The translations under genes and the position numbers were made by a program. This document shows, piece by piece, positions 33,807-45,361 of a stretch of DNA of 64,000 bases. Every line of letters starts with the position of its first letter. Within the stretch, counting starts at the first letter, position 1. The notes below the pieces were generated by a model. The model searched no databases and was not told where the DNA came from. It worked only from the letters and a program-made list of their open reading frames with translations. Source of the stretch: Hordeum vulgare subsp. vulgare (taxonomy: Eukaryota; Streptophyta; Magnoliopsida; Poales; Poaceae); contig NC_058518.1 of NCBI RefSeq assembly GCF_904849725.1, positions 393,811,581 to 393,875,580 of the forward strand, in the 5' to 3' direction.

Positions 33807-35555
33807 TGTTGGAAATATGCCCTAGAGGCAATAATAAAATGCTTATTATCATATTTCCTTGTTCATGATAATCGTCTATTGTTCATGCTATAATTGTATT
33901 AACAGGAAACAGTAATACATGTGTGAATAAATAGATCACAAAGTGTCCCTAACAAGCCTCTAGTTGGCTAGCTCGTTAGTCAATAGATGATCATGGTTTC
34001 CTGATCATGGGCATTAGATGTCATTGATAACGGGGTCACGTCATTAGGAGAATGATGTGATGGACAAGACCCAATCCTAAGCATAGCACTAGATCGTATT
34101 GTTCGTATGCTAAAGCCTTTCTAATGTCAAGTATCTTTTCCTTCGACCGTGAGATTGTGCAACTCCCGGATACCGTAGGAGTGCTTTGGGTGTCTCAAAC
34201 GTCACAACGTAACTCGGTGACTATAAAGGTGCACTACGGGTACCTCCGAAAGTGTCTGTTGGGTTGGTACGAATCGAGATCGGGATTTGTCACTCCGTGT
34301 GACGGAGAGGTATCTCTAGGCCCACTTGGTAGAACATCATCATGAGCTCAATGTGACTAAGGAGTTAGTCACACGATGACGTGCTACGGAACGAGTAAAG
34401 AGACTTACCGGTAACGAGATTGAACAAGGTATAGGTATACCGACGATCGAATCCCGGGCAAGTTCTATACCGATAGACAAAGGGAATCGTATACGGGATT
34501 GATTGAATCCTTGACATCGTGGTTCATCCGATGAGATCATCGTGGAGCAAGTGGGAGCCACCATGGGTATCCAGACCCCGCTGATGGTTATTGGCCAGAG
34601 AGGTGTCTCGGTCATGTCTGCCTGTCTCCCGAACCCGTAGGGCCTACACACTTAAGGTTCGGTGACGCTAGGGTTATAGGGAATTGTTATATGAGGTTAC
34701 CGAAAGTTGTTCGGAGTCCTGTATGAGATCCCGGACGTCACGAGGAGCTCCGGAATGGTCCGGAGGTAAAGATTGATATATAGGACGGATGGTTTCGGAT
34801 ACCGGAAGAGTTTCGGGCATCATCGGTAACGTACCGGGACCACCGGAGGTAGCCCCGGGGGTCCACCGAAGGGGGGCAACGACCCCGGGAGGTATGGTGG
34901 GCCAAGTGGGGAAGGGAACCAGCCCCTAGGTGGGCTGGTGCGCCTCCCCACTCAGCCCAATGCGTGGGAGAGAAAAAGGGGGGCAAACCCTAAGCCAGGT
35001 GGGCCTAAGGCCCACCAGGTGGTGCGCCACCCCCTCCCCACCCTAGCCGCCGCCCCCCTTTCCCATCTGGTGGACGCCGGCCCCTAGGGAGGGAACCCTA
35101 GGGGTGGCGCAGCCCCTCCCCCTCCTCCTATAAATAGAGAGGGGTTTTGGCCTTTGGGAGATACACTTCTCCCTCTCCCTCGGGGCAGCCCTGCCCTTCT
35201 TCCTCCTCCTCTCTGCGGGTGCTTGGTGAAGCCCTGCCGGGAGACCTCGTCTCTCCATCGACACCACGCCGTCGTGCTGCTGGAGTTCTTCCCCAACCTC
35301 TCCCTCCTCCTTGTTGGATCAAGGTGCGGGAGACGTCACCGGGCTGCACGTGTGTTGAACGCGTAGGTGCCGTAGTTCGGCACTAGATCAGAGTCGCTGC
35401 GAGTACGACTCCATCAACCGCGTTCTAGCAACACTTCCGCTTAGCGATCTTCAAAGGTATGAAGATGCTCTTACCCCTCTCTCGTTGCTGGTCTTTCCAT
35501 AGGAAGATCTAAATATGCGTAGGAAAATTTTGAATTTATGCTACGTTACCCAACA
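33807..35555 (+). repeat. 3' LTR of Copia-3
   Basis: 1749 bp, starts TGTTGGAAATATGCCCTAGAGG and ends TTACCCAACA. TATA box TATAAATA at 35129-35136. It differs from the 5' LTR at scattered single bases. Confidence 0.96.
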
Positions 35556-36775
35556 GAAAGGGCATAGGTCTATGGACCCATGGCTCTCTTTCTTTACCAT
35601 GCTTCCTAGCAGTGAAGTCATTCTTTTCATATCTCTTAGGTTGTGGATTATCAGGATTAATCGTAGGTTCAATCTCCACATACTCATCATGGCTAGGTTG
35701 AGCATTATTATGAACATGACTATCCATATTGTCATGAGGTTCACGTTCATCACCTGATTGTGTTTCTGCATCAGACGCAGAAATATCATTAGGTTCTTCA
35801 GGTGTGATAGTATTTGGTGAATTGGCGTGCAGGTTTCTATCATCCTTCTTCTTCTCCTTAGGATGACTAGGTGTATCAGCATTGATTCCTTGAGAATCTT
35901 GATCAATTCTCTTAGGATGACCTTCAGGATACAAAGGTTCTTGAGTCATTTTGCCTCCTCTAGTAATGACTCTCACAGAGTTGTCATTTAATTCATTGAG
36001 CAGGTCATTCTGAGCTTTAAGTACTTGTTCTACCTGAGTAGTAATCATAGAGGAATGTTTACTCAGAAGCTTTAGAGCATTGACATTTCTGTCTACACAA
36101 GCACTTAAATGACTAAGCATACGAGTACTTTGTTCCAAATGTCTCCTAACATAATCATTGAAACTCTGTTGTTTGGCAACAAAGTTGTCAAATTCATCAA
36201 AGCATAGGATAGCAGGTTTATCAAAAGGAATATCACTCTCATCAAACCTACGCAGAGAATTCACTTCTACTATCTGTATTGGGTTATCAAGACCATGGAT
36301 CTCTTCGATAGGTGGTAGATTTTTGACATCTTCGGATCTAATGCCTTTCTCTCGCATAGATTTCTTAGCTTCTTGCATATCATCGGGACTGAGGAATAGA
36401 ATACCTCTTTTCTTAGAAGTTGTCTTAGGAGGTGGTTCGGGAATAGTCCAAGCATTATCGTTGATCAAGAGGTTATTCAGTAGGGTCTCACCTTGTTCTA
36501 CAGTTCGTTCCCTAAAAACACAACCGGCACAACTATCTAGGTAGTCTCTAGAGGCATCGGTAAGTCCGTTATAGAGGATATCAAGTATCTCGTTTTTCTT
36601 AAGAGGGTGATCAGGCAAAGCATTTTGTAGCTGGACGAGCCTCCCCCAAGCTTGTGGAAGACTCTCTTCTTGGAGTTGAGCAAAGTTGTATATTTCCTGC
36701 AATGCAGCTTGCTTCTTATGGGCAGGGAAATATTTCTCACAGAAGTAATAGACCATCCTAGAATATTTAACAGCA
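35556..36775 (-). pseudogene. gag: Element B gag, N-proximal part, 5' truncated
   Basis: Reading leftward from about 36770: SITS, a one-base shift, then EKYFPAHKKQAALQEIYNFA, LPQAWGRLVQLQNALPDHPL, LDILYNGLTDASRDYLDSCAG (Retrotrans_gag core), then a long charged region (PPPKTTSKKRGILFL, FDEFDNFVAKQQSFNDYVRR, TRGGKMTQEPLYPEGHPKR, DAETQSGDEREPHDNM). The frame is open for about 400 codons and is cut at 35556 by Copia-3; it resumes at 26799. The 5' part of gag, leader and 5' LTR are gone: at about 36775 the sequence switches to the LTR of element C. Confidence 0.88.
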
Positions 36776-36914
36776 ACTGGTACTGGGCACTAGGTTAATA
36801 GGTTATTTCTCAAAAATAATATTAATTAGTATATAAACACCCTAAAAGCATCCTAGAATGATAATATTACAGCATGGAACAATGAAAAATTATAGATACG
36901 TTGGAGACGTATCA
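36776..36914 (-). repeat. Truncated 3' LTR of element C
   Basis: Starts TGATACGTCTCCAACGTATC at 36914 and breaks off at about 36776, where gag of element B begins. Confidence 0.82.
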
Positions 36915-39236
36915 ACATCCCCAAGCTTAATTCTTGCTCATCGTTGAGTAGGTAAATGATAAAAATAGAATTTTTGATAAGACATGCAACCCAACATGTA
37001 ATCTATTGTAGGTTTCGTCATCGAGAAATGATGAATTCATAAACATCAAGATATTAATATTCATCAACATAAGCAACATAATCATCAAGTTTCAAAATAT
37101 ACGATCCTTAAAGAATGTTCATGCCCTATTCATTTTATCATATAAGCATAGCATGGCTCCGTCTTAACCACATAAATTCAAATGTTAAGCACCAGGTATT
37201 AAATCAGGCAATTAGATCGTACTTTTAAATGCACTTCAGCTTATTATTACTCACTTAATATATGATTGTGAACCATGGATATTGCATATATAAAGGTGGA
37301 ATAGAATATGGTGGAAGGTTTCAAAGGGGTGAAAGTGGAGAAGAAAGGCTCGCATCAACTAGGCATATCAATGGGCTAAGGAGATGCCCATTAATATATA
37401 TCAATGCGCGGAGTAGGGATTGCCATGCATCGGATGCACTAGTGCTATAAGTGTATCAAAGCTCAACTGAAGCTAAGTGGGTGTGCGTCCAACTTGCTTG
37501 CTCATGAAGATCTTGGGCATTGGAGGAATCCCTTCATCAGAATATACAAGCCAAGTTATGTAATGAAAAATTCCTACTAGCATATGAAAGTGACAAAACA
37601 AGAGACTTTCTATATGAAGAACATGGTGCCACTTTGAGGCACAAGTGTGGGAAAATTGGTAGCACTATCCTTTCTCTCTTTTCTCCCATTTTATGTTTCC
37701 TTTTTTCCTTCTTTTTTTCTTCTTTTTTTTATTTTCCTTTTTTTATTTTTTCTCTTTTTTTCCTTTTTTGTCACGAGTCTCATCCTAAATTATGGTGGAA
37801 TCATTATCTCCATCATCCTTTCCTCACTCACATAGTGCCCTAATAATGATGATCATCACAATTTTATTTACCTACAAGTCAACATGAAAAACTGTAGTAT
37901 GACTCTATATGAATGCCTCTGGCAGTGTACCAAGATGTGCAATGATCAAGCATAACATGTGTGAAAATGATGGACGGTGGCTTTGCCACAATACTATGTG
38001 AGCTTATATGATCATGCAAAGCAATATGACAATGGAAGTACACGACATATGATGTGACGGTGGAATTTGCATGGAAATATATCTTGGAATGGCTATGGAA
38101 ATGCTATGATAGGTAGGTATGGTGGTTGTTTTGAGGAAGATATAATAAGGTTTATGTGCAACAGTATCATGTCATGGGTTTTGCCGGCGAAGGTTGGACC
38201 AATCCTCGAGGTAAGGTTGGTCAATGCACGATAGCGAAGAGGCTAGCCAATATGTGGAGGTGAGAGTGCGTATATCCATGAATTCACATTAGTCATAGAG
38301 AACTCACATACTTATTGCAAGACTTTATTAGCTCTCTCGAAGCAAAGCACTACTCGAATGCCCCTAGGGTGGAGGTTGGTAGGAGTTAACCATCGTGCGC
38401 CTCCGACTTAAATGGCACTAGGATTTCAACGAGGAATAAGTATGCTCACACATCATCACCCTGCCATAATAATATTTAGATGAAAAGAAAATTAAGAACC
38501 TCTAATTCATGATACTTATATTAACCAATGATGATGCACTCATGCCCTTTCACATTACCATATTATATCATTAACCACAATTTCTCCTTTATGTGCTACA
38601 TGTGGTTTTGATTATGCACTCGTTGAATACCTATTATTTTTGGACTAGTCTTACAACCCATGCAAATTACCGTCGCTATTTATTTACTATAAAACAAATA
38701 TAAGTAAAGAACGATAGTTAAATTATTTCTTTAAAATATATACGCCACCGTGCTCAAAAAGATATAAGTGAAGCACTATAGCAACTGATAAGCTCAAAAG
38801 ATATAAGTGAAGCACAGAGAGTATTCTAATAAATCATGGTAATCTTGTATCTCTATCAAGTGGGTGTATTTAGAGAACAATGATTGTGGAAAACTGAAAC
38901 AAAAGCACACTAAGATACATGTCGCTCCAAGCAAAACTCATATCACGTGATGAATAAAAATATAGCTCCAAGTGACATACCGATGTATTAATACGAAAGA
39001 GGGGATGCCTCCGGGGGATCCCCAAGCTTAGATGCTTGAGTCTTCCGAGAATGTTAGCTTGGGGTGCCTTGGGCATTCCCAAGATTAGGATCTTGGGCTA
39101 CTAGAATGTAGCACCCAAAACTTGAAAACTCAGCACACAAAACTCAACAGAAATTTCGTGAGATCCGTTAGTATAATAAACATACAAAATACTTTAGGTA
39201 CTCTTATAAATTGATTCATATTTATTATTGCATAAG
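36915..39236 (-). other. Noncoding interior of element C
   Basis: No gene seen. It contains a T/C tract (37668-37780), the block CCACCATACCTACC on the minus strand (38125-38112) shared with A and B, and a set of CTTGGG/CCCAAG repeats (39001-39106). Confidence 0.65.
37668..37780. repeat. Polypyrimidine tract
   Basis: About 110 bp almost free of purines on the plus strand (TTTTTCTTCTTTTTT type), therefore a polypurine tract on the element's sense strand. It creates phenylalanine-rich frames that are not genes. Confidence 0.85.
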
Positions 39237-39581
39237 TTACTTTATTCTAACTTCTCTATGACATTTAACCCCAATACAATCCATTATGGTTGGTTGAATG
39301 GTTTCTATTTTGGGTTGTTCAAATATTTTTTTCATCCTATCATAGAAGTCAAAAGCATTATTCCCGAGGAAAACAAATTCGAACATAGAATCTAAGAGGC
39401 GTCTATGAGGTAAAGATAGACTAACATAAAAACTTCTAAGGAACAATTTAATATGACTTTTGGCTTTAGCTCTCATTTGTATCTTTAGTAATCTATCACA
39501 TGATTCTTTAAGGGACTCATAACCCAATTGATTAAAATCCAAGATTGGAGAACCCTCTCCAAAGTAAGAAGGGGAAGGCAT
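39237..39581 (-). pseudogene. Gag-like N-terminal fragment of element C
   Basis: ATG at 39581 starts MPSPSYFGEGSPILDFNQLG, followed by ESLKESCDRLLKIQMRAKAK, LFLRSFYVSLSLPHRRLLDS, a stretch rich in Phe and Asp, and a stop near 39237. The same N-terminus is familiar from Sabrina/WHAM-type elements. Upstream in frame is a hydrophobic stretch (LLSLLVCLLAALASSS) that would look like a signal peptide, but it has no ATG ahead of it. No capsid core or zinc knuckle follows, so the product would not be a working Gag. Confidence 0.6.
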
Positions 39582-39741
39582 GTTTGGAGAGGAACTAGCC
39601 AGAGCGGCAAGCAAGCAAACTAGCAAAGATAATAATTTTGTATTTTTGATTTTTTTATGAAGCAAGCTAAATATGACAGAAAAAATAATAACAATTGAAT
39701 GGTAATTTGTGCGAATTTACTTGATAGTATATTGATGATAC

Positions 39742-39759
39742 TCCCTCGCAACGGCGCTA
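39742..39759 (-). promoter_or_regulatory. tRNA-Asp-type primer binding site of element C
   Basis: Minus strand TAGCGCCGTTGCGAGGGA, two or three changes from TGGCGCCGTTGCCGGGGA. It lies about 11 bases from the LTR end, the same offset as in related elements. Confidence 0.7.
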
Positions 39760-39770
39760 GAAATCCTTCC

Positions 39771-41327
39771 TAATACTATTGATTTGCTTTGGGTTTTCCG
39801 TGAAGAGGAACGGGTGATGCAAGATAGTATAGATAAGTATCTCCCTTAGTAGAGAACTAAAGTTTATGTAACAAATAGGAGTAACAACCAGCCCCCATCT
39901 TCAGCGACTACACACAAAGAAGCAAACACTTGCACCCAATGCGGGCGAGAGGGTTGTCAATCCCCTTGGACTTGTTATTTGCAAGAAAGTAAAGTGTGTA
40001 GAATATAGTTGGTAATTTTAAAATCAAAATAAATAGAAAAAGATAAATGGTAGCAAGGAAATTGTAGCATTCTTAAACTTATAAGTGAATAGACTCGGGG
40101 GCCATAGTTTTCCCTAATGGCATCTATCATGTAATAGGCATACAATGGGTAAACAAATTACTATTGGGCAATTGATAGAAAAGTGCATAGTTATGTGATA
40201 TTCAGGATAATGGTCATGTCTATATAGGCATCACGTCCATAAGCAAATAGGCTAACTCCTGCCTACACTTATTACTATTACTCCACCTATCGACCGTTGT
40301 CCATCATGCATCTAGAGTATTAAGTAAAACAGAGTAATGCTTGGAGAACAATGACATGATATAAACAAAGAGAACTCAATCAATATGAATTAACCCCGTC
40401 CTTTTATCCTTAGTGGCAACAATACAAATACATGTACTTGTCCCTTTCTATCATTGGGGTACAGAACTCCCCCAGATTGAACCCACTATAACGCACCCCT
40501 CTCACTAAAGAAATATCAATCTAGTTGTTCAAACTATTTCAATAGATCATAGAGATTTACGAAGCTATAATAATCATGCAAATAAGAATCATAATAGAAT
40601 TCAGAGAAGACTCAAATCTGTATCATGAATAATTTGAACATAAACCTACCATTCATCGGATCCCAACAAACGCACTGCACAAAAGAATTACATTGGATAG
40701 ATCAATGAGAAGATGTGATGATCATTGTATTGAAGATCAGGAGAGAGATAGAGACATACCCATCTAGGTACTAACTAAGAACCCACAGGTCTATGGTAAA
40801 CTACTCACACATCACTCTGGGAGCAGCAAGGTTGATGGAGAGGCCCTCCATGAATGACCCCCCCCTCCGGGAGGGCACCTAAACAGGGCTCCAGATGGGC
40901 ACACGATGGAACACAGACTTGCGGCGGCAGAAAAAGTGTTTGTGCTGAATCCCGTAGGGTTTTGGGATATTTTGGAATCTATAGGCTAGAGAGGGACGTC
41001 GGGGGCCACATGGGCGACCATCCCCTTGGGCCTTCCCTGTTGTGTGCTCCCTCCCTCATGCAGTGTCTGGTCTCCTCCCGAAGCTTCTAGGTCTTCGTTT
41101 GGTCCAGAAAAAATCATAAAAAAGTTCTGTGGCAATTGGACTCTCTTTGCTACTGTAACGTGAAAAGCCAAAAACATGTATAAAAAAAACATGCATTGGG
41201 CACTGGGTTAATAGGTTGGTCCTAACAAATAATATTAATTGGTATATAAACACCCTAAAAGCATCCTAGAATTATAATATTATACCATGGAACAATCAAC
41301 AATTATAGATACATTGGAGACATATCA
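39771..41327 (-). repeat. 5' LTR of element C
   Basis: Starts TGATATGTCTCCAATGTATC at 41327. The end is placed at about 39771, 11 bases before the primer site; an alternative end at GCATCA (39815) cannot be excluded. It contains the usual block for lineage phrases such as GACGTGATGCC and the decayed transcription region at 40800-41100. Confidence 0.75.
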
Positions 41328-42400
41328 AGCACCTTTGGGTAACCATAAGCTAAAGTTCAGGGAATGAGCCAAATATCAAAAGTTTTGCGTGACCGCCACA
41401 TAGTGCCTTTCCTTAGGTCCGGATTAAAATCATGCAAAAAATCCCACACTCAGTATAATATCCGGTCTAGATGCACAAAGATAAAGCAAGGATCCAATCA
41501 AGGAGCGATATACCTTTTGATTGGCTTTGCCATTAGGATCACTGTCAAGTTGGCATTTGAGTGGCATGGGAGTGTTAGCCTTGGTCATCTTGATATCATC
41601 CAACTTGAACCTCTTGAGCATGTCTTGAGTGTATTTTTTTGGGTTGATGAAGGTTCCTTGACTTCGTTGATTGACTTCGAATCGAAGGAAGAACTTCAAC
41701 TCTCCCATCATAGACATCTCAAACTAGTTGGTCATTAGTGCTGAAAACTCATCAATGAAAGCTTTGTTAGGACAACCAAAGATAATATCATCAACATATA
41801 GTTATCATATGAACAAGCTCAATTTAACCCTATTTGTGAAAAGAGTGGGATCAGTTTTCCCAATTTCAAACCCCTAGTCTTGGAACATCTCGGTAAGGTA
41901 CTCATACCACACACATGGATCTTGTTTAAGGCCATAGAGTGCTTTATCGAGCATGTATACATGATTGGGGAACTTGGGATCCTCGAACCCCACGGGTTGC
42001 TTGACATATACCAACTCCTTAGGAGGACCCTTAAGAAATGCACTCTTCACATCCATTTGATATAATTTGAAATCATGATGAGATGCATATGCAAGGAACA
42101 TGCGAATAGATTCAAGGCATGCAATGGGAGCAAATGTTTCACCATTTTCAATACCTCGACTTGGGAGCAGCCTTGTGCCCCAAATATTGCCTTGTTATGA
42201 ATGACGACACCGTTCACATCTTGCTTGTTCTTAAATATCCATTTGGTTCCAATGACATTGTGATTCTCCTTTGGTATTGGCACCAATCACCACACTTTGT
42301 TGCCCTCAAAGTTGTTGAGTTCATCGTGCATCGCTTCAAGCCACTCCGTGTCCTCGAGTGCTTCTTGTACCTTTAGGGGGGTCAATGCAAGAAATAAACG
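41328..42400 (-). pseudogene. Element D reverse transcriptase
   Basis: Pieces in three frames: FGSNDIV-type start near 42290 (IGTKWIFKNKQDVNGVV), FLAYASHHDFKLYQMDVKSAF and LYGLKQDPCVWYEYL (42101-41874), the catalytic YVDD at 41798-41787 (LYVDDIIFG), MSMMGELKFFLRFEV (41717), and YRSLIGSLLYLCASRPD (to 41430). Remnants of the connection domain (YPKG) reach 41328, where the element C LTR starts. At least one stop and two frameshifts. RNase H is absent. Confidence 0.85.
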
Positions 42401-42439
42401 TGTGATGTGCATGAATTTTTTTAATTGACTACGAGTGGT

Positions 42440-42958
42440 TACCCCTTTATTCAAGCTTTCATATACATTCTCCTAACCATGTTGTTTATGTTTCAGCTTG
42501 GAAGCAATCTTGGCGGCTCATCTTTCTAAAATATCCTCCATGGAAGGTTGAGGAGCAACATCTTGACGATCATGAGCACCGTCATGAGCTTGCTCTTGAT
42601 CTTGAACAAGATCTTGATGTTGAGCTTGCTTGGGGGTGTGAACTTGATCTTGGGCATCTCTTGGTGAGTCACCATCAACATGTGGTTTATCTTGTCCTTG
42701 ATCTAGTTCACTTGGTTGAGGTACTTTACTTTGTTGTTCGGAAGCATGTGGGTCTTGTGTTGCTGATGGTTCCACTTGCGTCGAACATTGTCCCTCTCCT
42801 TCGGCCACAAGGGTTTCCTTAATGGGTATGAAGTGTCCCACACCCATTCTTATTATGGCCTGGGGAGAAATTTCATCGCCTACATCACAAAGACCACTTT
42901 GCTCCACTTGGGAGCCATTATTTTCACCAAACTCCATGTTACACGTCTCCTCAATGAG
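42440..42958 (-). pseudogene. Element D integrase-RT linker
   Basis: Open from 42937 to 42518, glutamine, aspartate and histidine rich (QDPHASEQQSKVPQPSELDQ, QDQVHTPKQAQHQDL). This is the low-complexity stretch between integrase and RT in SIRE elements. No enzymatic motif. Confidence 0.7.
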
Positions 42959-43830
42959 TCAATTGGACTTGTTGAGAACACGGTAAGCATGAGAGTTTGT
43001 AGAATAACCAACAAATATGCCCTCTTGAGCTCTAGGTTTAAATTTATACAAACGAGCACCTTTCTTGAGAATGAAACACTTAAAACCAAATACCCGAAAG
43101 TACTTGAGTTTGGATTTTTTACCGATAATAATTTCATAAGGAGTATTGTTCAAGCCTTTGTGGAGGTAGATCCGATTAGATGCATGACATGCAGTGGTGA
43201 TGGTTTTGGCCCAAAAGTTGTACATATATTGTAATTCCACCATCATGGTCCTTGCCCCGTCTATCAACGTTCAGTTCTTCCTTTCTGCAACACCATTTTG
43301 TTGAGGGGTATGTGGTGTGGAGTATCAATGCTTGATCGCCTCATCACTAAGAAACTCATCCAAGGTTTAGTTCTTTAACTCAGTGCCATTGTCACTTCTC
43401 ATCATCAATATCTTAGCCTCATGTTGACGTTGACCTTCATTGGCAAAGTCGATAACGGTTTGTTGGGTCTCACTCTTCCTCTTGAATAAGTATACCCAAG
43501 TATATATTGAGTAATCAGACACAATCACCAAGCAATACTTTATTCCCCCAAGACTATCAAAAGATGGAGGACCGAAGATATCCATGTGAAGGAGCTCCAA
43601 GGGCCTCTTTGAGTAGATAGTAGTCATGGGCCGGTGAGTCGTCTCATGTAGCTTTCCTTTGATACAAGCACCGCAAGCACGATCTTTGGCAAAGTTCACA
43701 TTTGTTGGTCCACGAACGTGATCCCCTTTGAGAAGGCTTTGCAAATATCTCATACCGACATGGGCTAGCCGGCGATGGCAAAGCCATCCCACATCAACAT
43801 TAGCCATTAGCCAAGCCACGGTCTTAGTGG
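42959..43830 (-). pseudogene. Element D integrase
   Basis: HHCC region: GWLCHRRLAHVGMRYLQSLL ... CGACIKGKLHET (43819 onward). First Asp in LLHMDIFGPPSF, second in MMRSDNGTELKN, Glu in VAERKN near 43290, followed by a TGA where relatives have Arg. The C-terminal part (MIDGARTMMVELQYMYNFW, FRVFGFKCFILKKG, IFVGYSTNSHAYRVL) is open from 43267 to 42959. A stop near 43325 also breaks it. Confidence 0.87.
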
Positions 43831-44254
43831 GTCACTCCAAAATGTTAACCACATGGAGATCGTTTTTGAGATGCCCAACAAAGGCCACTTTAAAAGTCTT
43901 GCTCCACAAAAGGACCATGGTATCAACATCAAAGAAGGTACTAAAATCCATGAGTGCAAGTTGGCGAATGGGAAGTAAATTGTATGCAAGGGTCTCAACA
44001 AGCATGACTTTCACAATGGTTTATTATGAAGAGATCACCACCTTGTCAAACCCCAATACCTTTGAAACGGTATCATCACCAAAGGAGATTTGAGTGTCCA
44101 TGGAAGAGTTAGATTAAATGTCTACCACCAAGTCCTTGCTTCCGATCATATGATTCATTGCTTCACTACCAAGCAACCATGACACTCCTCTGGAAGCAAA
44201 ATCCTACAAGAAATAAATGCTTCAATTTAGGTACACATTCCTTAATGGGTCCTT
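43831..44254 (-). pseudogene. Element D protease region
   Basis: Related to the Copia protease with its C-terminal GLGK-like beta strands: near 44160 it reads WLLGSEAMNHMIGSKDLVVD where a working copy has Asp-Ser-Gly in the position of Gly-Ser-Glu, then MDTQISFGDDTV, and VMLVETLAYNLLPIRQLALM (44014-43832). Catalytic Asp lost; stops near 44115 and 44030. Confidence 0.7.
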
Positions 44255-45361
44255 TCATGTTAGTGAAAACGGTATTAGGAACCCAAATAGACCATTCAAT
44301 ATACTAATAAGAAGAACCAAAAAATTTGGCATAAACATGCCCATCACTAGCATGTCATAAAACATAAGAGGGGTTAAAGTCGTTGGCTTTGTTGGACAGG
44401 GTGGTTTTTCCCCTCTTGGCATTACCAACCAAAACCTTGTCCTTCTTCTTATCATGAGTACCCTCACCCACTTTAACAAAGTTTTCCTTGACCGGGGGAG
44501 GTTTCTTGGTCTTGAGCTTCTTGTTCTTCTTAGACTTGGGTGCAAACCCAATTCCTTCCTTTGCAACAACCTCCTTTTGATTACTCAAAAGGTTATTGAG
44601 GTTCTTCTCACCTTGGATGCATGTCACAAGGCATCTATCAAGTTGCTCTTTCAACTTGTTATTTTCCTCCACAAGATGCACATGCTCACAACAAGGGTTA
44701 GTAGCATTGGTATTATCAATTAACAAAACAGGAGAGCACATGGCTATTCCCTTAGTAAGCTTTACTTGCTGTTGAACATGACTCTTTTAGATAAGCATGA
44801 TAACTTTTCAAAGCCTTGTGAGCCTTATCAAGTGTGCAAACTCTTCACTGAGTCTATCATGATCAACCCCAAGTGCAACCTTTTCGGATTGGAGCACACG
44901 AGTAAGAATAAGAGCATGATTGTGATGTTTTCGTAATTTAGCAAAGTCATTGTTGTATGACTCCTCAAGAGTCAAACGAAGACTTTCATCTTCCTCACGA
45001 GCAATGGAAAGATCCTCTATCTCATTGGCATAGTTAAGAATATGTCCCTATAAATTGGAGATGGTCTCTTCATGAGACTCAGTGAGATCACTAGCCTCAC
45101 CTAGTTGTTCCAAGAGAGCAACAAAATGCTTCTTGGTATCACCCTTGTTCATTCTCATTAATTTATCAAAGGCATTTTCCTAAACTTTTACCTCTGCTTT
45201 TTCATCTCCACTATCCATAGTAGAAGGGGTAGTCGAAATGGTAGTTTTGATGTTGGAGGTTACCTTGTTGGTTGCCTTGTCCATAAGGCACTTGGCAATG
45301 TGGTTCTCGATGGGGGAATCAAAGAGAGACATCTTCATTGGGGAAGATGTTGCAATGGCAA
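44255..45361 (-). pseudogene. gag: Element D gag, C-terminal coiled-coil half
   Basis: Reading leftward from 45361: SPMKMSLFDSPIENHIAKCL, then HFVALLEQLGEASDLTESHE, IEDLSIAREEDESLRLTLEE, VHLVEENNKLKEQLDRCLVT, KKNKKLKTKKPPPVKENFVK. Glu/Leu heptads suggest a long coiled coil, as in SIRE Gag C-termini. Several stops (for example near 45180, 45045, 44790). It is cut at 45362 by the CACTA fragment. Confidence 0.75.

Larger units (their letters stand above)
26800..35555 (+). mobile_element. Copia-3: complete BARE1/WIS/Angela-type element
   Basis: 8756 bp with two LTRs (26800-28552 and 33807-35555), PBS, leader, one gag-pol frame and PPT. The target duplications GAAAT (26795-26799) and GAAAG (35556-35560) match at four of five bases. 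It sits in the gag of element B on the opposite strand. Gag-pol (29792-33778) has only three in-frame stops and no frameshift, the best preserved coding region in the window. Confidence 0.97.
20606..36775 (-). mobile_element. Athila-like gypsy element B (Fatima-like), split by Copia-3
   Basis: Reading leftward: gag (36775-35556), then Copia-3 (35555-26800) as an insertion, rest of gag plus protease (26799-26099), an LTR-like spacer, an Athila-type extra ORF (25295-24238), noncoding 3' interior, PPT, LTR (22311-20766), and past the LTR a short stretch that looks like a 5' interior with primer sites (20765-20606). No RT, RNase H or integrase is present between protease and the extra ORF. The 5' end is cut inside gag at 36775. 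Family name from memory. Confidence 0.82.
36776..41327 (-). mobile_element. Non-autonomous Athila-like element C (Sabrina/WHAM-like)
   Basis: Reading leftward: 5' LTR (41327 to about 39771), primer site, a 115-codon Gag-like start, about 2.3 kb noncoding interior, PPT (GGGGATG) and the first ~139 bp of the 3' LTR (36914-36776). The two LTR starts are similar to each other (both carry TCTAGGATGCTTTTAGGG), which shows they belong to one element. The interior is only about 2.9 kb with no pol. It interrupts element D; the target copy on the right is probably AGCAC (41328-41332), the other is lost. Confidence 0.8.

Noticed and set aside
37520..37843. Frame ending in a phenylalanine-rich segment
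   Set aside because: Translation of the polypyrimidine tract.
39582..39665. Signal-peptide-like stretch LLSLLVCLLAALASSS ahead of the Gag-like fragment in element C, suggesting an envelope-like protein
   Set aside because: No ATG precedes it in frame; the first Met is in the MPSPSYFGEG start known from Gag of this group.
41364..42376. Plus-strand frames
   Set aside because: Shadows of the minus-strand RT of element D.
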